Source of the DNA: Sterolibacterium sp.
Lineage (GTDB): Bacteria; Pseudomonadota; Gammaproteobacteria; Burkholderiales; Rhodocyclaceae
Assembly (NCBI GenBank): GCA_018061005.1
Contig: JAGOVA010000006.1
Coordinates: forward strand, 1-64,000
DNA: 64,000 nt
Reading direction: 5' to 3'
Position numbers and translations under genes: made by a program. Below are positions 25,711 to 33,883 of this stretch, piece after piece. The first letter of the stretch is position 1, and every line of letters begins with the position of its first letter. Under the pieces are notes generated by a model, which was given only the letters and a program-made list of their open reading frames with translations, made no database searches and was not told the origin of the DNA.

Positions 25711-26646
25711 TTACCAGAGTTCGTGGCCAAAGGCGGTGCGATAACGGGTGGCAATTTCGTCGCGGGTCAGTTTGTGGTTCTGGCCGCCGCGATGGGCAAT
25801 TTTGATCGCCCCCATGAGCGAAGCCAGACGGCCGGTTTTTTCCCAGCCCCAGCCTTGCACGATACCGTAGAGCAGGCCAGCGCGGTAGGCGTCGCCGCAG
25901 CCGGTGGGGTCGATGACCTGTTCGGCCATCACGCCGGGGATCTGCAAGCGGTTGCCGTCCGTCAGGATGTCTGAGCCTTCGCCGCCCCGGGTGACGATCA
26001 GGGCTTTGACGTGGCTGGCGAGTTGTTCGAGGCTTAGGCTGGTGCGCTGGCACATCAGTTCGGCTTCGTAGTCGTTGACCGTGCAATAGTCGGCAAGTTT
26101 GAGGAATTCGAGCAGTTCTTCGCCGTTGAACATCGGCAGGCCCTGGCCGGGGTCGAAGATGAAGGGAATGCCTGCTGCATGAAAGCCGCGGGCGTGCTGG
26201 AACATGCCGTCGCGCCCGTCGGGGGCAACGATGCCGAGTTGAATGTCGCGCGTGTCTTCAATGCGGTTTTGCTGCGAGAAATTCATCGCGCCGGGGTGAA
26301 AGGCGGTGATCTGGTTGTCGTCGAGATCGGTGGTGATGAAGGCTTGTGCGGTGAAGCTGTCGTCGATCTTGCGGACGTGGCGGGTATCTAGTGCCAGTTG
26401 CTTCAATCGCCAGAGATAAGGCTCGCTGTCGTCGCCTACGGTGGCCATGATCAGCGGCGCGCCGCCGAGCATTTGCAGCGAGTAGGCGATGTTGCCCGCG
26501 CAGCCGCCGTATTCGCGACGCATGTCGGGGGTGAGGAAAGCGACGTTGAGACAGTGAATTTTGTCCGGCAGGATGTGGTTCTTGAAACGATCCGGAAAAA
26601 CCATGATCGTGTCGTAGGCCAGCGAGCCGCAGATGAGTGTGTGCAT
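25711..26646 (-). CDS. PfkB-family carbohydrate/nucleoside kinase
   Basis: A ~311-residue ribokinase-fold kinase. The PfkB signatures are GGCAGNIAYSLQMLGG (sugar site) and DPTGCGDAYRAGLLYG (ATP/anion hole and catalytic Asp). The sequence MFQHARGFHAAGIPFIFDPGQGLP and the LIVTRGGEGS strand fit. The closest memory match is the adenosine-kinase-like group of beta-/gammaproteobacteria, but the substrate is not proven. ATG 26646 is preferred over an in-frame TTG. It lies 19 nt after the zinc-ribbon gene. Confidence 0.9.
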   Translation of the reverse strand: MHTLICGSLAYDTIMVFPDRFKNHILPDKIHCLNVAFLTPDMRREYGGCAGNIAYSLQMLGGAPLIMATVGDDSEPYLWRLKQLALDTRHVRKIDDSFTAQAFITTDLDDNQITAFHPGAMNFSQQNRIEDTRDIQLGIVAPDGRDGMFQHARGFHAAGIPFIFDPGQGLPMFNGEELLEFLKLADYCTVNDYEAELMCQRTSLSLEQLASHVKALIVTRGGEGSDILTDGNRLQIPGVMAEQVIDPTGCGDAYRAGLLYGIVQGWGWEKTGRLASLMGAIKIAHRGGQNHKLTRDEIATRYRTAFGHELW

Positions 26647-26665
26647 GAGCAAGGTGAACGTGAGG

Positions 26666-27562
26666 TCAGGGATAGAACAGATACAGCCGGTAACCTGCCG
26701 AACTGCCCTTGTCGCTGCTTTCGGGGGTCAGGGCGAGATGGATGGCAAGCTCGTTGCCGGCAGTGAAGCCGGTATGCTCCCGCTGATCTTTGGGCAGGTA
26801 GTCGGCAGGGGCGATGATTTTACGCAGCAGGGGCTGGTCGATCGTGTCGGTCAGGGTCAATTCAAGGTGGGGGTAGGCCACGACAAAGGGGGCGCGATTT
26901 TTCAGGGTCGCGGCCAGGATCAGCATGTTCTTGTGGAGTGGTTCGGGGTGCAGGTCGGAGGTTTCGATGCTGAGCAGGTCGGCTTTGCGCGGCAAGGGGA
27001 GGTCACACCCCAGTAGTTCGCAGGTGGCTTGCAGGGCGGGCTTGGCTTCAGGCATGAGCACGCTGGCGGCGGTGCGGAATTGCAGGAGGATTTGTCCGGC
27101 CAGCAGCAGCAAAGCCAGCAGGGCGAGGCAGAGCCACGGCCAGACACGCGCGGGGCGGGTGGTGTGGGTGGCGAAAGGTGCTGCGTACAGATCATCCCGC
27201 AGGGGCTGGATCAGTGCGTCGGCATGGGTGGGTGTGGATGATGTGGGTGGTGTGGCCTCGGGTTCTGCTGCGGGGGTGCTTTCAGTGGTCGTTTCAGTCG
27301 CTGGCGGATGGGTTGCTGTGGCGAAATTGGCCTCTGTCGCTGCTGCGGGGGCGGCAATGTCCGGCGTGGCGGAGGATGGAGGCGCCTGCGCGGGCGCGAT
27401 GAGGGCGAGGGCGGCGGCGATGGAGGGGGCGTCGACCAGGGATTCGAGGGCGTTGAAGATGTGCTGGCATTTGCCGCAGCGCACCTGCCCTTGACGCGCC
27501 TTGAGTTGTTCCGCCGTCACGCGGAAGGTGGTGGCACAGGCTGGGCAGCCAGTCTGCATCAT
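26666..27562 (-). CDS. MJ0042-type zinc-ribbon and DUF3426 membrane protein
   Basis: A 298-residue protein. The N-terminal zinc ribbon has two CX2C pairs (GCPACATTFRV and RCGKCQHIFNA). A Pro/Ala/Thr-rich linker, one TM segment (about residues 158-180, LCLALLALLLLAGQILL) and a C-terminal DUF3426 domain (LLGCDLPLPR, LKNRAPFVVAYPHLELTLTD, PADYLPKDQ) follow. This layout with prmA upstream is standard in betaproteobacteria. The start ATG overlaps the prmA stop as ATGA. Role unknown. Confidence 0.88.
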   Translation of the reverse strand: MMQTGCPACATTFRVTAEQLKARQGQVRCGKCQHIFNALESLVDAPSIAAALALIAPAQAPPSSATPDIAAPAAATEANFATATHPPATETTTESTPAAEPEATPPTSSTPTHADALIQPLRDDLYAAPFATHTTRPARVWPWLCLALLALLLLAGQILLQFRTAASVLMPEAKPALQATCELLGCDLPLPRKADLLSIETSDLHPEPLHKNMLILAATLKNRAPFVVAYPHLELTLTDTIDQPLLRKIIAPADYLPKDQREHTGFTAGNELAIHLALTPESSDKGSSAGYRLYLFYP

Positions 27563-28476
27563 GAGCGAGTCGCTCCGGCGTGAGCGGCTTGCCCTTCGAG
27601 GCGCACCCAGCCGTCCAGTGTGGCACCGGGGCGCAGGTGGATGAAGGGGGCGTAGGCGGCGATCACCTGCTCGGTCTGGCTTTCGAGTACGCCGGACAGG
27701 GCGATGCGGCCGCCGGGGGCGACACGCGCGGCCAGCAGCGGCGCGAGGACGCACAGCGGATTGGTGAGGATGTTGGCAACGACGCAGTCGAAGGTTTCTT
27801 CGAGTGGCGCGCGCGAGTGGCGCAGGGTCAGCTCGACGGCATTGGTGGTGGCGTTGTCGTGTGCGGCGATGAGGGCGTTGTCGTCGATGTCGACGCCGAG
27901 CACGGGTCCCGCACCCAGTTTGGCTGCGGCAATCGCGAGGATGCCGGAGCCGCAGCCGTAATCGAGGACGGTTTCGTTGCCGCGCAGGGTGTCGCACAGC
28001 CATTCGAGGCACAGCCGGGTGGTCGGGTGTGAGCCTGTGCCGAAGGCCATGCCGGGATCGAGGATCAGATTGATGGCGGCCGGATCGGGGGCGGCGTGCC
28101 AGGAGGGCACGATCCAGAGCTGGTCGTTGATGCGGATCGGATCGAACTGCGCCTGGGTGAGTTGCACCCAGTTCTGTTCGGCGACTTCTTCGATGTCGAT
28201 GTCATCCGGCAGGTCGATGCCGATGGCCTGACAGGCGGTGGCGATTTGCGCGGTCAGCGTTTCCAGCCCGGTCTGGCCATCAAACAGGGCGATGACCCGG
28301 CTGTGCAGCCACAGCGGGGTGGTCGGGCAGCCCGGTTCGCCAAACTGGGGCGTTTCTTCGGGTGTGCCGGCTTGAGCGTCTTCGACGCTGGCCGACAGCG
28401 CACCTGCTTCCATCAAGGCATCGGAGAGCGCGTCGGCGTGACGCGCATCGGTTTCCAGGGCAACGGAAAGCCACAC
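27559..28476 (-). CDS. prmA: Ribosomal protein L11 methyltransferase
   Basis: A 305-residue SAM-dependent methylase with GTG start (AAAGGAAAA site). Motifs: WVQLTQAQFDPIRI in the N-terminal domain, then LDPGMAFGTGSHPTTRLCLEWL, VLDYGCGSGILAIAAAKLGA, VDIDDNALIAAHDN, CVVANILTNPL. It trimethylates L11 on lysines and the N-terminus. Three bases separate it from accC. Confidence 0.96.
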   Translation of the reverse strand: MWLSVALETDARHADALSDALMEAGALSASVEDAQAGTPEETPQFGEPGCPTTPLWLHSRVIALFDGQTGLETLTAQIATACQAIGIDLPDDIDIEEVAEQNWVQLTQAQFDPIRINDQLWIVPSWHAAPDPAAINLILDPGMAFGTGSHPTTRLCLEWLCDTLRGNETVLDYGCGSGILAIAAAKLGAGPVLGVDIDDNALIAAHDNATTNAVELTLRHSRAPLEETFDCVVANILTNPLCVLAPLLAARVAPGGRIALSGVLESQTEQVIAAYAPFIHLRPGATLDGWVRLEGQAAHAGATRS

Positions 28477-28479
28477 GGG

Positions 28480-29844
28480 TTATTTTCCTTTCGTCGCCTC
28501 TTCCCGGGCGGCGAGTTTGGCTTCGAGGTAGTGGATGCTGGTGCCGCCCTTGGCAAAGTTGGCATCCTGCATCAGATCCTGATGCAACGGAATGTTGGTC
28601 TTGATGCCGTCAACCGCCATCTCGGAAAGCGCGATGTGCATGCGGCGGATCGCCTGGTCGCGGGTGTCGCCGTAAGCGATCACTTTGCCGATCATCGAGT
28701 CGTAATGCGGGGGTACGGTGTAGCCCTGGTACATGTGGGTATCGACACGGATGCCCGGGCCGCCGGGTGGGTGGTAGCCCATGATCTTGCCCGGAGAGGG
28801 GGTGAACTTGAACGGATCTTCGGCGTTGATGCGGCATTCGATGGCGTGGCCGTTCAGTTCGATGTCGCGCTGGCGCAGCCAGAGTTTTTCACCGGCGGCG
28901 ATGCGGATTTGCGCTTGCACAATATCGATGCCGGTCACCATTTCGGTCACCGGGTGTTCAACCTGGACGCGCGTGTTCATCTCGATGAAAAAGAACTCGT
29001 CGTTTTCGTAGAGAAACTCGAAGGTACCCGCACCGCGATAGTTGATGCGACGGCAGGCTTCGGCACAACGCTCGCCCACGCGGGCGATGGCGCGGCGGTT
29101 GATATTGGCGGCCGGTGCTTCCTCGATGACTTTCTGGTGACGCCGCTGCATGGAGCAGTCGCGTTCGCCCAGATAAACGGCATTTTTGAAGCTGTCGGCC
29201 AGTACCTGGATTTCGATGTGGCGCGGGTGTTCGAGGAATTTTTCCATGTACACCGTCGGATTGCCGAAGGCTGCACCGGCTTCGGTGCGTGTCATGGTCA
29301 CCGCATTGAGCAGCGCGGCTTCGGTGTGCACCACGCGCATCCCGCGTCCGCCACCACCACCGGCCGCCTTGATGATGACGGGATAGCCGATGGAGCGGGC
29401 AATCTTGACGATTTCCTTTGGATCTTCAGGTAATGCACCTTCTGAACCCGGGACGCAGGGCACGCCCGCGGCTTTCATCGCATCTTTGGCGCTGACCTTG
29501 TCGCCCATCAGGTTGATGGTTTCTGGCCGTGGACCGATGAAAACGAAGCCGGATTTTTCGACGCGCTCGGCAAAACCGGCATTTTCCGAAAGGAAGCCGT
29601 AGCCCGGGTGGATGGCTTCGGCATCGGTGACTTCGGCTGCCGAGATGATGGCGGGGATGTTCAGATAGCTGGCGGCTGAAGGCGGCGGGCCGATGCAGAC
29701 GGATTCGTCGGCCAGTTTGACGTATTTGGCTTCCGTGTCGGCCGTTGAGTGCACGACGACGGTTTTGATGCCCAGTTCGCGGCAGGCGCGTTGTATCCGC
29801 AGGGCAATTTCCCCACGGTTGGCGATGAGTATCTTTTCAAACAT
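28480..29844 (-). CDS. accC: Acetyl-CoA carboxylase, biotin carboxylase subunit
   Basis: A 454-residue ATP-grasp enzyme that carboxylates biotin on AccB. Visible: [51 protein letters not shown] (Gly-rich ATP loop), [38 protein letters not shown] and [12 protein letters not shown]. Length and order (accB-accC) are canonical for fatty-acid synthesis. Confidence 0.97.
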   Translation of the reverse strand: MFEKILIANRGEIALRIQRACRELGIKTVVVHSTADTEAKYVKLADESVCIGPPPSAASYLNIPAIISAAEVTDAEAIHPGYGFLSENAGFAERVEKSGFVFIGPRPETINLMGDKVSAKDAMKAAGVPCVPGSEGALPEDPKEIVKIARSIGYPVIIKAAGGGGGRGMRVVHTEAALLNAVTMTRTEAGAAFGNPTVYMEKFLEHPRHIEIQVLADSFKNAVYLGERDCSMQRRHQKVIEEAPAANINRRAIARVGERCAEACRRINYRGAGTFEFLYENDEFFFIEMNTRVQVEHPVTEMVTGIDIVQAQIRIAAGEKLWLRQRDIELNGHAIECRINAEDPFKFTPSPGKIMGYHPPGGPGIRVDTHMYQGYTVPPHYDSMIGKVIAYGDTRDQAIRRMHIALSEMAVDGIKTNIPLHQDLMQDANFAKGGTSIHYLEAKLAAREEATKGK

Positions 29845-29940
29845 GCAATGGCCTCGTGTTCGTGTGGGCGCGCGGCAGACGCGGGACGCATCGGGTGACG
29901 CGGGTGTGTCCGGCGGATCGAATTGAATGAATCAATCCGG

Positions 29941-30405
29941 TCATTCGATCACGAACATCGGCTGGCCGAATTCGACGGGCTGGCCGTTTTCCACGAGGAT
30001 GGCTTTGACGACACCGGCGATGTCGGATTCGATCTCGTTCATCAGTTTCATCGCCTCAATGATGCACAGCGTATCGCCTTCCTTGACGATCTGACCCAGT
30101 TCAATAAAGGGCTTGGCACCGGGCGCATTGGCGCGATAGAACGAGCCGACCATCGGTGCCTTGACCGATTTGCCATCCGGCACGGCCGGTGCTGCCGGTT
30201 CGGCGGCCGGCGCGGCGGGGGCATGAGCGTGAGCGTGAGGGTGAGCGTGAATCGGGGCTGAGTGTGCGCCGAGCATGTAGGTGGCCGCCGGGGCGTGGCC
30301 TTGCTTGACGATGCGTACCTTTTCCTCGCCTTCGGTCACTTCCAGCTCGGAAATGCCGGATTCCTGTACGAGGTCGATCAGTTTTTTGAGTTTTCTCAAA
30401 TCCAT
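29941..30405 (-). CDS. accB: Acetyl-CoA carboxylase biotin carboxyl carrier protein
   Basis: A 154-residue AccB. The N-terminal dimer part ([32 protein letters not shown]) is followed by an Ala/Pro/His-rich linker containing an [10 protein letters not shown] stretch. The C-terminal biotinyl domain has [11 protein letters not shown] and the biotinylated Lys in [10 protein letters not shown]. The His-rich linker is unusual and might bind metal. It lies 96 nt before accC. Confidence 0.97.
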   Translation of the reverse strand: MDLRKLKKLIDLVQESGISELEVTEGEEKVRIVKQGHAPAATYMLGAHSAPIHAHPHAHAHAPAAPAAEPAAPAVPDGKSVKAPMVGSFYRANAPGAKPFIELGQIVKEGDTLCIIEAMKLMNEIESDIAGVVKAILVENGQPVEFGQPMFVIE

Positions 30406-30488
30406 GGAGGCTCCCTGGGTTGCTGTGTATCGTTGGATCGTAGGATCTGGAATACAGCATCGGGCGATGCTGTACAGGTCGATGCAGG

Positions 30489-30980
30489 TCAGTTTTTCGG
30501 CTGGAGACGTGACAGCGCGGCCGTCAGTGCCAGCGAGTAGCTTTCGTGGCCGAGGCCGCAGATTACGCCCACGGCCAGATCGGAAAGATAGGAGTGATGA
30601 CGAAAGGCTTCGCGGGCATGAATGTTCGAGAGGTGTACTTCGATGAACGGAATCGCCACGGCGGCCAGCGCATCGCGCAGGGCAATGCTGGTGTGGGTGT
30701 AGGCGGCGGGGTTGATGATGATGAAGCGGATCCCTTCGCTGGCGGCGGCCTGGATGCGGCTGACCAGTTCGCCTTCGCTGTTGCTCTGGAAACTTTCCAG
30801 CTGCATCCCGGCGGCGCGTGCCTGGGCTTCCATGGTGAGATGAATATCCGCCAGGGTGGTGTGGCCGTAGATGTCCGGTTCGCGCGTGCCGAGCAGGTTC
30901 AGATTCGGTCCGTGGAGCACCAGCAGGCGCGGCTTCGCATCGGGCGAAGCGGTGTTTTGTGAGCGTGTTTGCTTAGGCAT
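30489..30980 (-). CDS. aroQ: Type II 3-dehydroquinate dehydratase
   Basis: A ~163-residue dodecameric AroQ of the shikimate pathway. Motifs: [21 protein letters not shown] (active-site Tyr), [33 protein letters not shown] and [19 protein letters not shown] (catalytic His). ATG 30980 is chosen; an upstream GTG at 31007 is possible. First gene of aroQ-accB-accC-prmA. Confidence 0.95.
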   Translation of the reverse strand: MPKQTRSQNTASPDAKPRLLVLHGPNLNLLGTREPDIYGHTTLADIHLTMEAQARAAGMQLESFQSNSEGELVSRIQAAASEGIRFIIINPAAYTHTSIALRDALAAVAIPFIEVHLSNIHAREAFRHHSYLSDLAVGVICGLGHESYSLALTAALSRLQPKN

Positions 30981-31128
30981 ACCCACCAGTTTGCCGCAAA
31001 TCGACACATTTTGTCCAGTGCGGGCAACGCGACGTTAGTCTTGTCGGACGATTACGATAAAAGGAAATTGCGCGATTCTTGATGAGTGTTACATTTCCTC
31101 TTTTCATTTAATTTACAGGACAGTCATC

Positions 31129-32331
31129 ATGAAAGAAGCCGTCATCGTCAGTACCGCCCGTACCGCTATCGGCAAGGCTTATCGCGGCGCCTTCAACGAT
31201 ACCGAAGCCCCGGCGCTGGGTGGCCATGTGATCCGCGCAGCGGTCGAGCGGGCGAAGATCGATCCGGCACTGGTGGATGATGTGATCCTCGGCATTGCTG
31301 CCCAGCAGGGCACCCAGGGCTATACCGTCGGCCGTCTGGCGGGTTATGTGGCCGGGCTGCCGCGCAGTGTGCCGGGCATGGCACTGGATCGCATGTGCTC
31401 GTCGGGCATGATCGCTATTGCCGATGCCGCCAAAACCATCATGGTGGGTGAGTCTGACGTGATCGTCGCGGGTGGCCTGGAAACCATTTCGCTGGTGCAG
31501 AACAAGTTCAAGAACAGCCATCGGTCCGTATCCAAAGCAGCGGTGGCGGCTGAACCGGCAGCCTATGTGCCGATGATAGAAACCGCCGAGCTGGTTTCGC
31601 AACGCTACAACATCTCGCGCGCGGCGCAGGATGAATATGCCCTGCAAAGCCAGCAGCGTCATGCCGCAGCGGCCGCTGCAGGCAAGTTCGACGACGAAAT
31701 CGTGCCGATGACGGTCGAGAAACAACTCTTCGACAAGGAAGGCAATCCGACGGAAAAGCAGACGGTGACGCTGGCCAAGGACGAAGGCGCACGTGCCGAA
31801 ACCACGCTGGAAAGTCTCGCCGCGCTCAAGCCGGTGTGGAAGAACGGCGAATGGGTCAAGGAAGGCGCGTTCATTACGGCCGGTAATGCCTCGCAGTTGT
31901 CCGATGGCGCTTCGGTGTCGTTGCTGATGAGCCGCGATATGGCCAGGGAACACGGGCTGGCACCGCTGGGCGTGTATCGAGGCCTGGCAGTGGCGGGCTG
32001 CAAACCGGAAGAGATGGGCATCGGCCCGGTATTCGCGATCCCGAAACTGCTCAATCGTTATAACCTGAAGGTGTCGGATATCGGCCTCTGGGAAATCAAC
32101 GAAGCGTTTGCCTGCCAGGTGATTTATTGCCGTGACCAGTTGGGCATTTCGAATGACCGGCTCAATGTCAATGGCGGCGCGGTGGCGATAGGCCATCCGT
32201 TCGGTATGTCCGGTGCGCGACTGGTGGCAACCGCCCTGCTCGAAGCGCGTCGACGTGGCGAACGCTATGCAGTGGTGTCGATGTGCATTGGCGGAGGCAT
32301 GGGCGCGGCCGGCCTGTTTGAGGTGATCTGA
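31129..32331 (+). CDS. Thiolase / acetyl-CoA acetyltransferase
   Basis: A 400-residue thiolase. The nucleophile Cys is in [14 protein letters not shown] (about residue 89). The second active-site elements are [26 protein letters not shown] (His) and the proton-relay Cys in [11 protein letters not shown]. It cleaves or condenses beta-ketoacyl-CoA. It stands alone, divergent from aroQ, and is followed by a beta-barrel gene. Use in side-chain beta-oxidation is plausible in a steroid-degrading host; a biosynthetic role cannot be excluded. The insertion [20 protein letters not shown] is typical of degradative members. Confidence 0.94.
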   Translation: MKEAVIVSTARTAIGKAYRGAFNDTEAPALGGHVIRAAVERAKIDPALVDDVILGIAAQQGTQGYTVGRLAGYVAGLPRSVPGMALDRMCSSGMIAIADAAKTIMVGESDVIVAGGLETISLVQNKFKNSHRSVSKAAVAAEPAAYVPMIETAELVSQRYNISRAAQDEYALQSQQRHAAAAAAGKFDDEIVPMTVEKQLFDKEGNPTEKQTVTLAKDEGARAETTLESLAALKPVWKNGEWVKEGAFITAGNASQLSDGASVSLLMSRDMAREHGLAPLGVYRGLAVAGCKPEEMGIGPVFAIPKLLNRYNLKVSDIGLWEINEAFACQVIYCRDQLGISNDRLNVNGGAVAIGHPFGMSGARLVATALLEARRRGERYAVVSMCIGGGMGAAGLFEVI

Positions 32332-32386
32332 GCCGACGAAATCCGAAGCCGGGAATGTTGTTTTGCAAACTAACATCTTGTTACAT

Positions 32387-32402
32387 TGCACCCGGCGGTG
32401 CA
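32387..32402. repeat. Inverted repeat in the leader of the beta-barrel gene
   Basis: TGCACC-CGGC-GGTGCA, a perfect 6-bp stem, lies 56 nt after the thiolase stop and 117 nt before the next start. No T-tract follows, so it may be an operator or a weak stop for thiolase. Confidence 0.35.
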
Positions 32403-32518
32403 GAATATCCACTACCTCTGTATTGAGTAAGGGTAAGGGAAATCTTTCCTCTGGGTTTTGGCGGTTCGCGGGCAGTTCGGCTCGTTTTCACTCTTGTTTA
32501 GTCTTCGAAAGGATCATC

Positions 32519-33775
32519 ATGCGTAAACTGCAAGTTCGTACCATCGTTTCTTTGGTTGTTGCCGCTGCTGCCGCGTTGCCGATGGCGAATGCCCATGCAA
32601 CGTGCAAAGACAACTATTGCCTGGCTTTGACGGTTTCTGGCACATCCGCTGCGCTGAGCACCCAAACGGCGGATCAGTTCCTCGACAAGTTGTCGACCAC
32701 GGGTCTGAACTCGTTCAACCTCGGCTATAACGGCACCCAGGCCGCATCGATTGATGCCAATTTCAATTCGTTGGGCATGCAGCTGATGTTTCCGAACACC
32801 GGCTTCACCGGCAGCGGCGCGCAGTTGAACTTCGCCATTCCGGGGCTGGGCGTGACCAAGACCTTTAGCGGTACGGATCGTGACGACAGCAAGCGCCTGC
32901 TCTCCGATTACCTGAAGAAGTCCGACATCATTGGCCGGATCATGAAGTATCAGGCTGAAAACTCTCCCACCAGTCCGATCACGGGCGCGGGTGGTTTGCT
33001 GCCGACGCAAGTTTCAACTGACTTCAACCAGAACTTTGGTGATACCGCTACCAACATTGCTGCACCGGCAAATCTGGCCAAGGTGGATGGTGCGGGCGCC
33101 AACCTGATAGGTGTGGCACTGTCGTACGGCGCGCTGAAAACGCTGGATCGTGATACCAAGGTTACGTCGATTCCGCTGTCGTACACCGTTCGCAACGATC
33201 TCGATCCACGTCGCCAGCTGGTGATCAGCATGCCGATCACCCAGGTTGAAACTCAGGGTGCCAAGTCTTATCACGGCGCGCTGGGTGTGGCGTATCGCCT
33301 GCCGATGAACGACAGCTGGACGCTGACGCCGTCAGGCCGTATTTCTGCGGTGGCTTCGAAGGATATGGCCACGGTGGCCGGCCTGTATTCGGCTTCGCTC
33401 ACCAGCACCTATATCTGGGCACTGGAAGGCTTTGATGTCGCCATGGGGAACATGATCTCCTACAACAAGACGATGAAGATCAAGTCGGGCGATTACTCGT
33501 TCGATCCGGACATCACCAGTACCGTGCTGCGAAATGGTGTGATGCTCTCGCAACCGGTCATGCTGAGTGGCAAGAAAATGTCGGTGGAGTACTCCCTGGT
33601 CGATACCCGTTACACCGGAACCAAGCTGTATGTCGACAACACCCAGGAAATTGGCATCACGCTGGGTACCAACAAGAGCGCGTTCTCCTCGCGTAGCTTC
33701 TTCCGCGGTGGTCTGACCTACCTCCACGGCAAGGACACCAAGGGCTTCACGCTCAATATCGGCTACTGGTTCTGA
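32519..33775 (+). CDS. Putative outer-membrane beta-barrel protein of unknown function
   Basis: A 418-residue exported protein. Signal peptide MRKLQVRTIVSLVVAAAAALPMANAHA is followed by a short CKDNYCLAL Cys pair. The body has alternating hydrophobic strands (QLVISMPITQV, LGVAYRLPM, LTPSGRISAVASK, TSTYIWALEGFDVAMGN), and the protein ends in ...LNIGYWF, the C-terminal Phe of barrel proteins inserted by BamA. GAAAGGA precedes ATG 32519. No TonB plug or porin signature is seen. A hairpin terminator follows. It could be a channel for hydrophobic substrates, by analogy only. Confidence 0.75.
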   Translation: MRKLQVRTIVSLVVAAAAALPMANAHATCKDNYCLALTVSGTSAALSTQTADQFLDKLSTTGLNSFNLGYNGTQAASIDANFNSLGMQLMFPNTGFTGSGAQLNFAIPGLGVTKTFSGTDRDDSKRLLSDYLKKSDIIGRIMKYQAENSPTSPITGAGGLLPTQVSTDFNQNFGDTATNIAAPANLAKVDGAGANLIGVALSYGALKTLDRDTKVTSIPLSYTVRNDLDPRRQLVISMPITQVETQGAKSYHGALGVAYRLPMNDSWTLTPSGRISAVASKDMATVAGLYSASLTSTYIWALEGFDVAMGNMISYNKTMKIKSGDYSFDPDITSTVLRNGVMLSQPVMLSGKKMSVEYSLVDTRYTGTKLYVDNTQEIGITLGTNKSAFSSRSFFRGGLTYLHGKDTKGFTLNIGYWF

Positions 33776-33842
33776 GTCCTATAATGTCCGCTGTACCCCG
33801 GAGGTAGCTTACGCATCGCCTGCGGGGTGGCGATGGTTTTTG

Positions 33843-33868
33843 AAGGGTGCGTGCGCGCACCCTTTTTT
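33843..33868 (+). terminator. Strong intrinsic terminator before the CHAT gene
   Basis: AAGGGTGCG (33843-33851) pairs with CGCACCCTT (33856-33864) over TGCG and continues into six T. It ends the beta-barrel transcript. Only 15 bases separate its T-tract from the next start codon. Confidence 0.9.
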
Positions 33869-33883
33869 CATGGAGAGCGCAAC

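Noticed and set aside
28096-29433. 445-residue + strand frame opposite prmA/accC
   Set aside because: Antisense shadow of two core genes; no signature.
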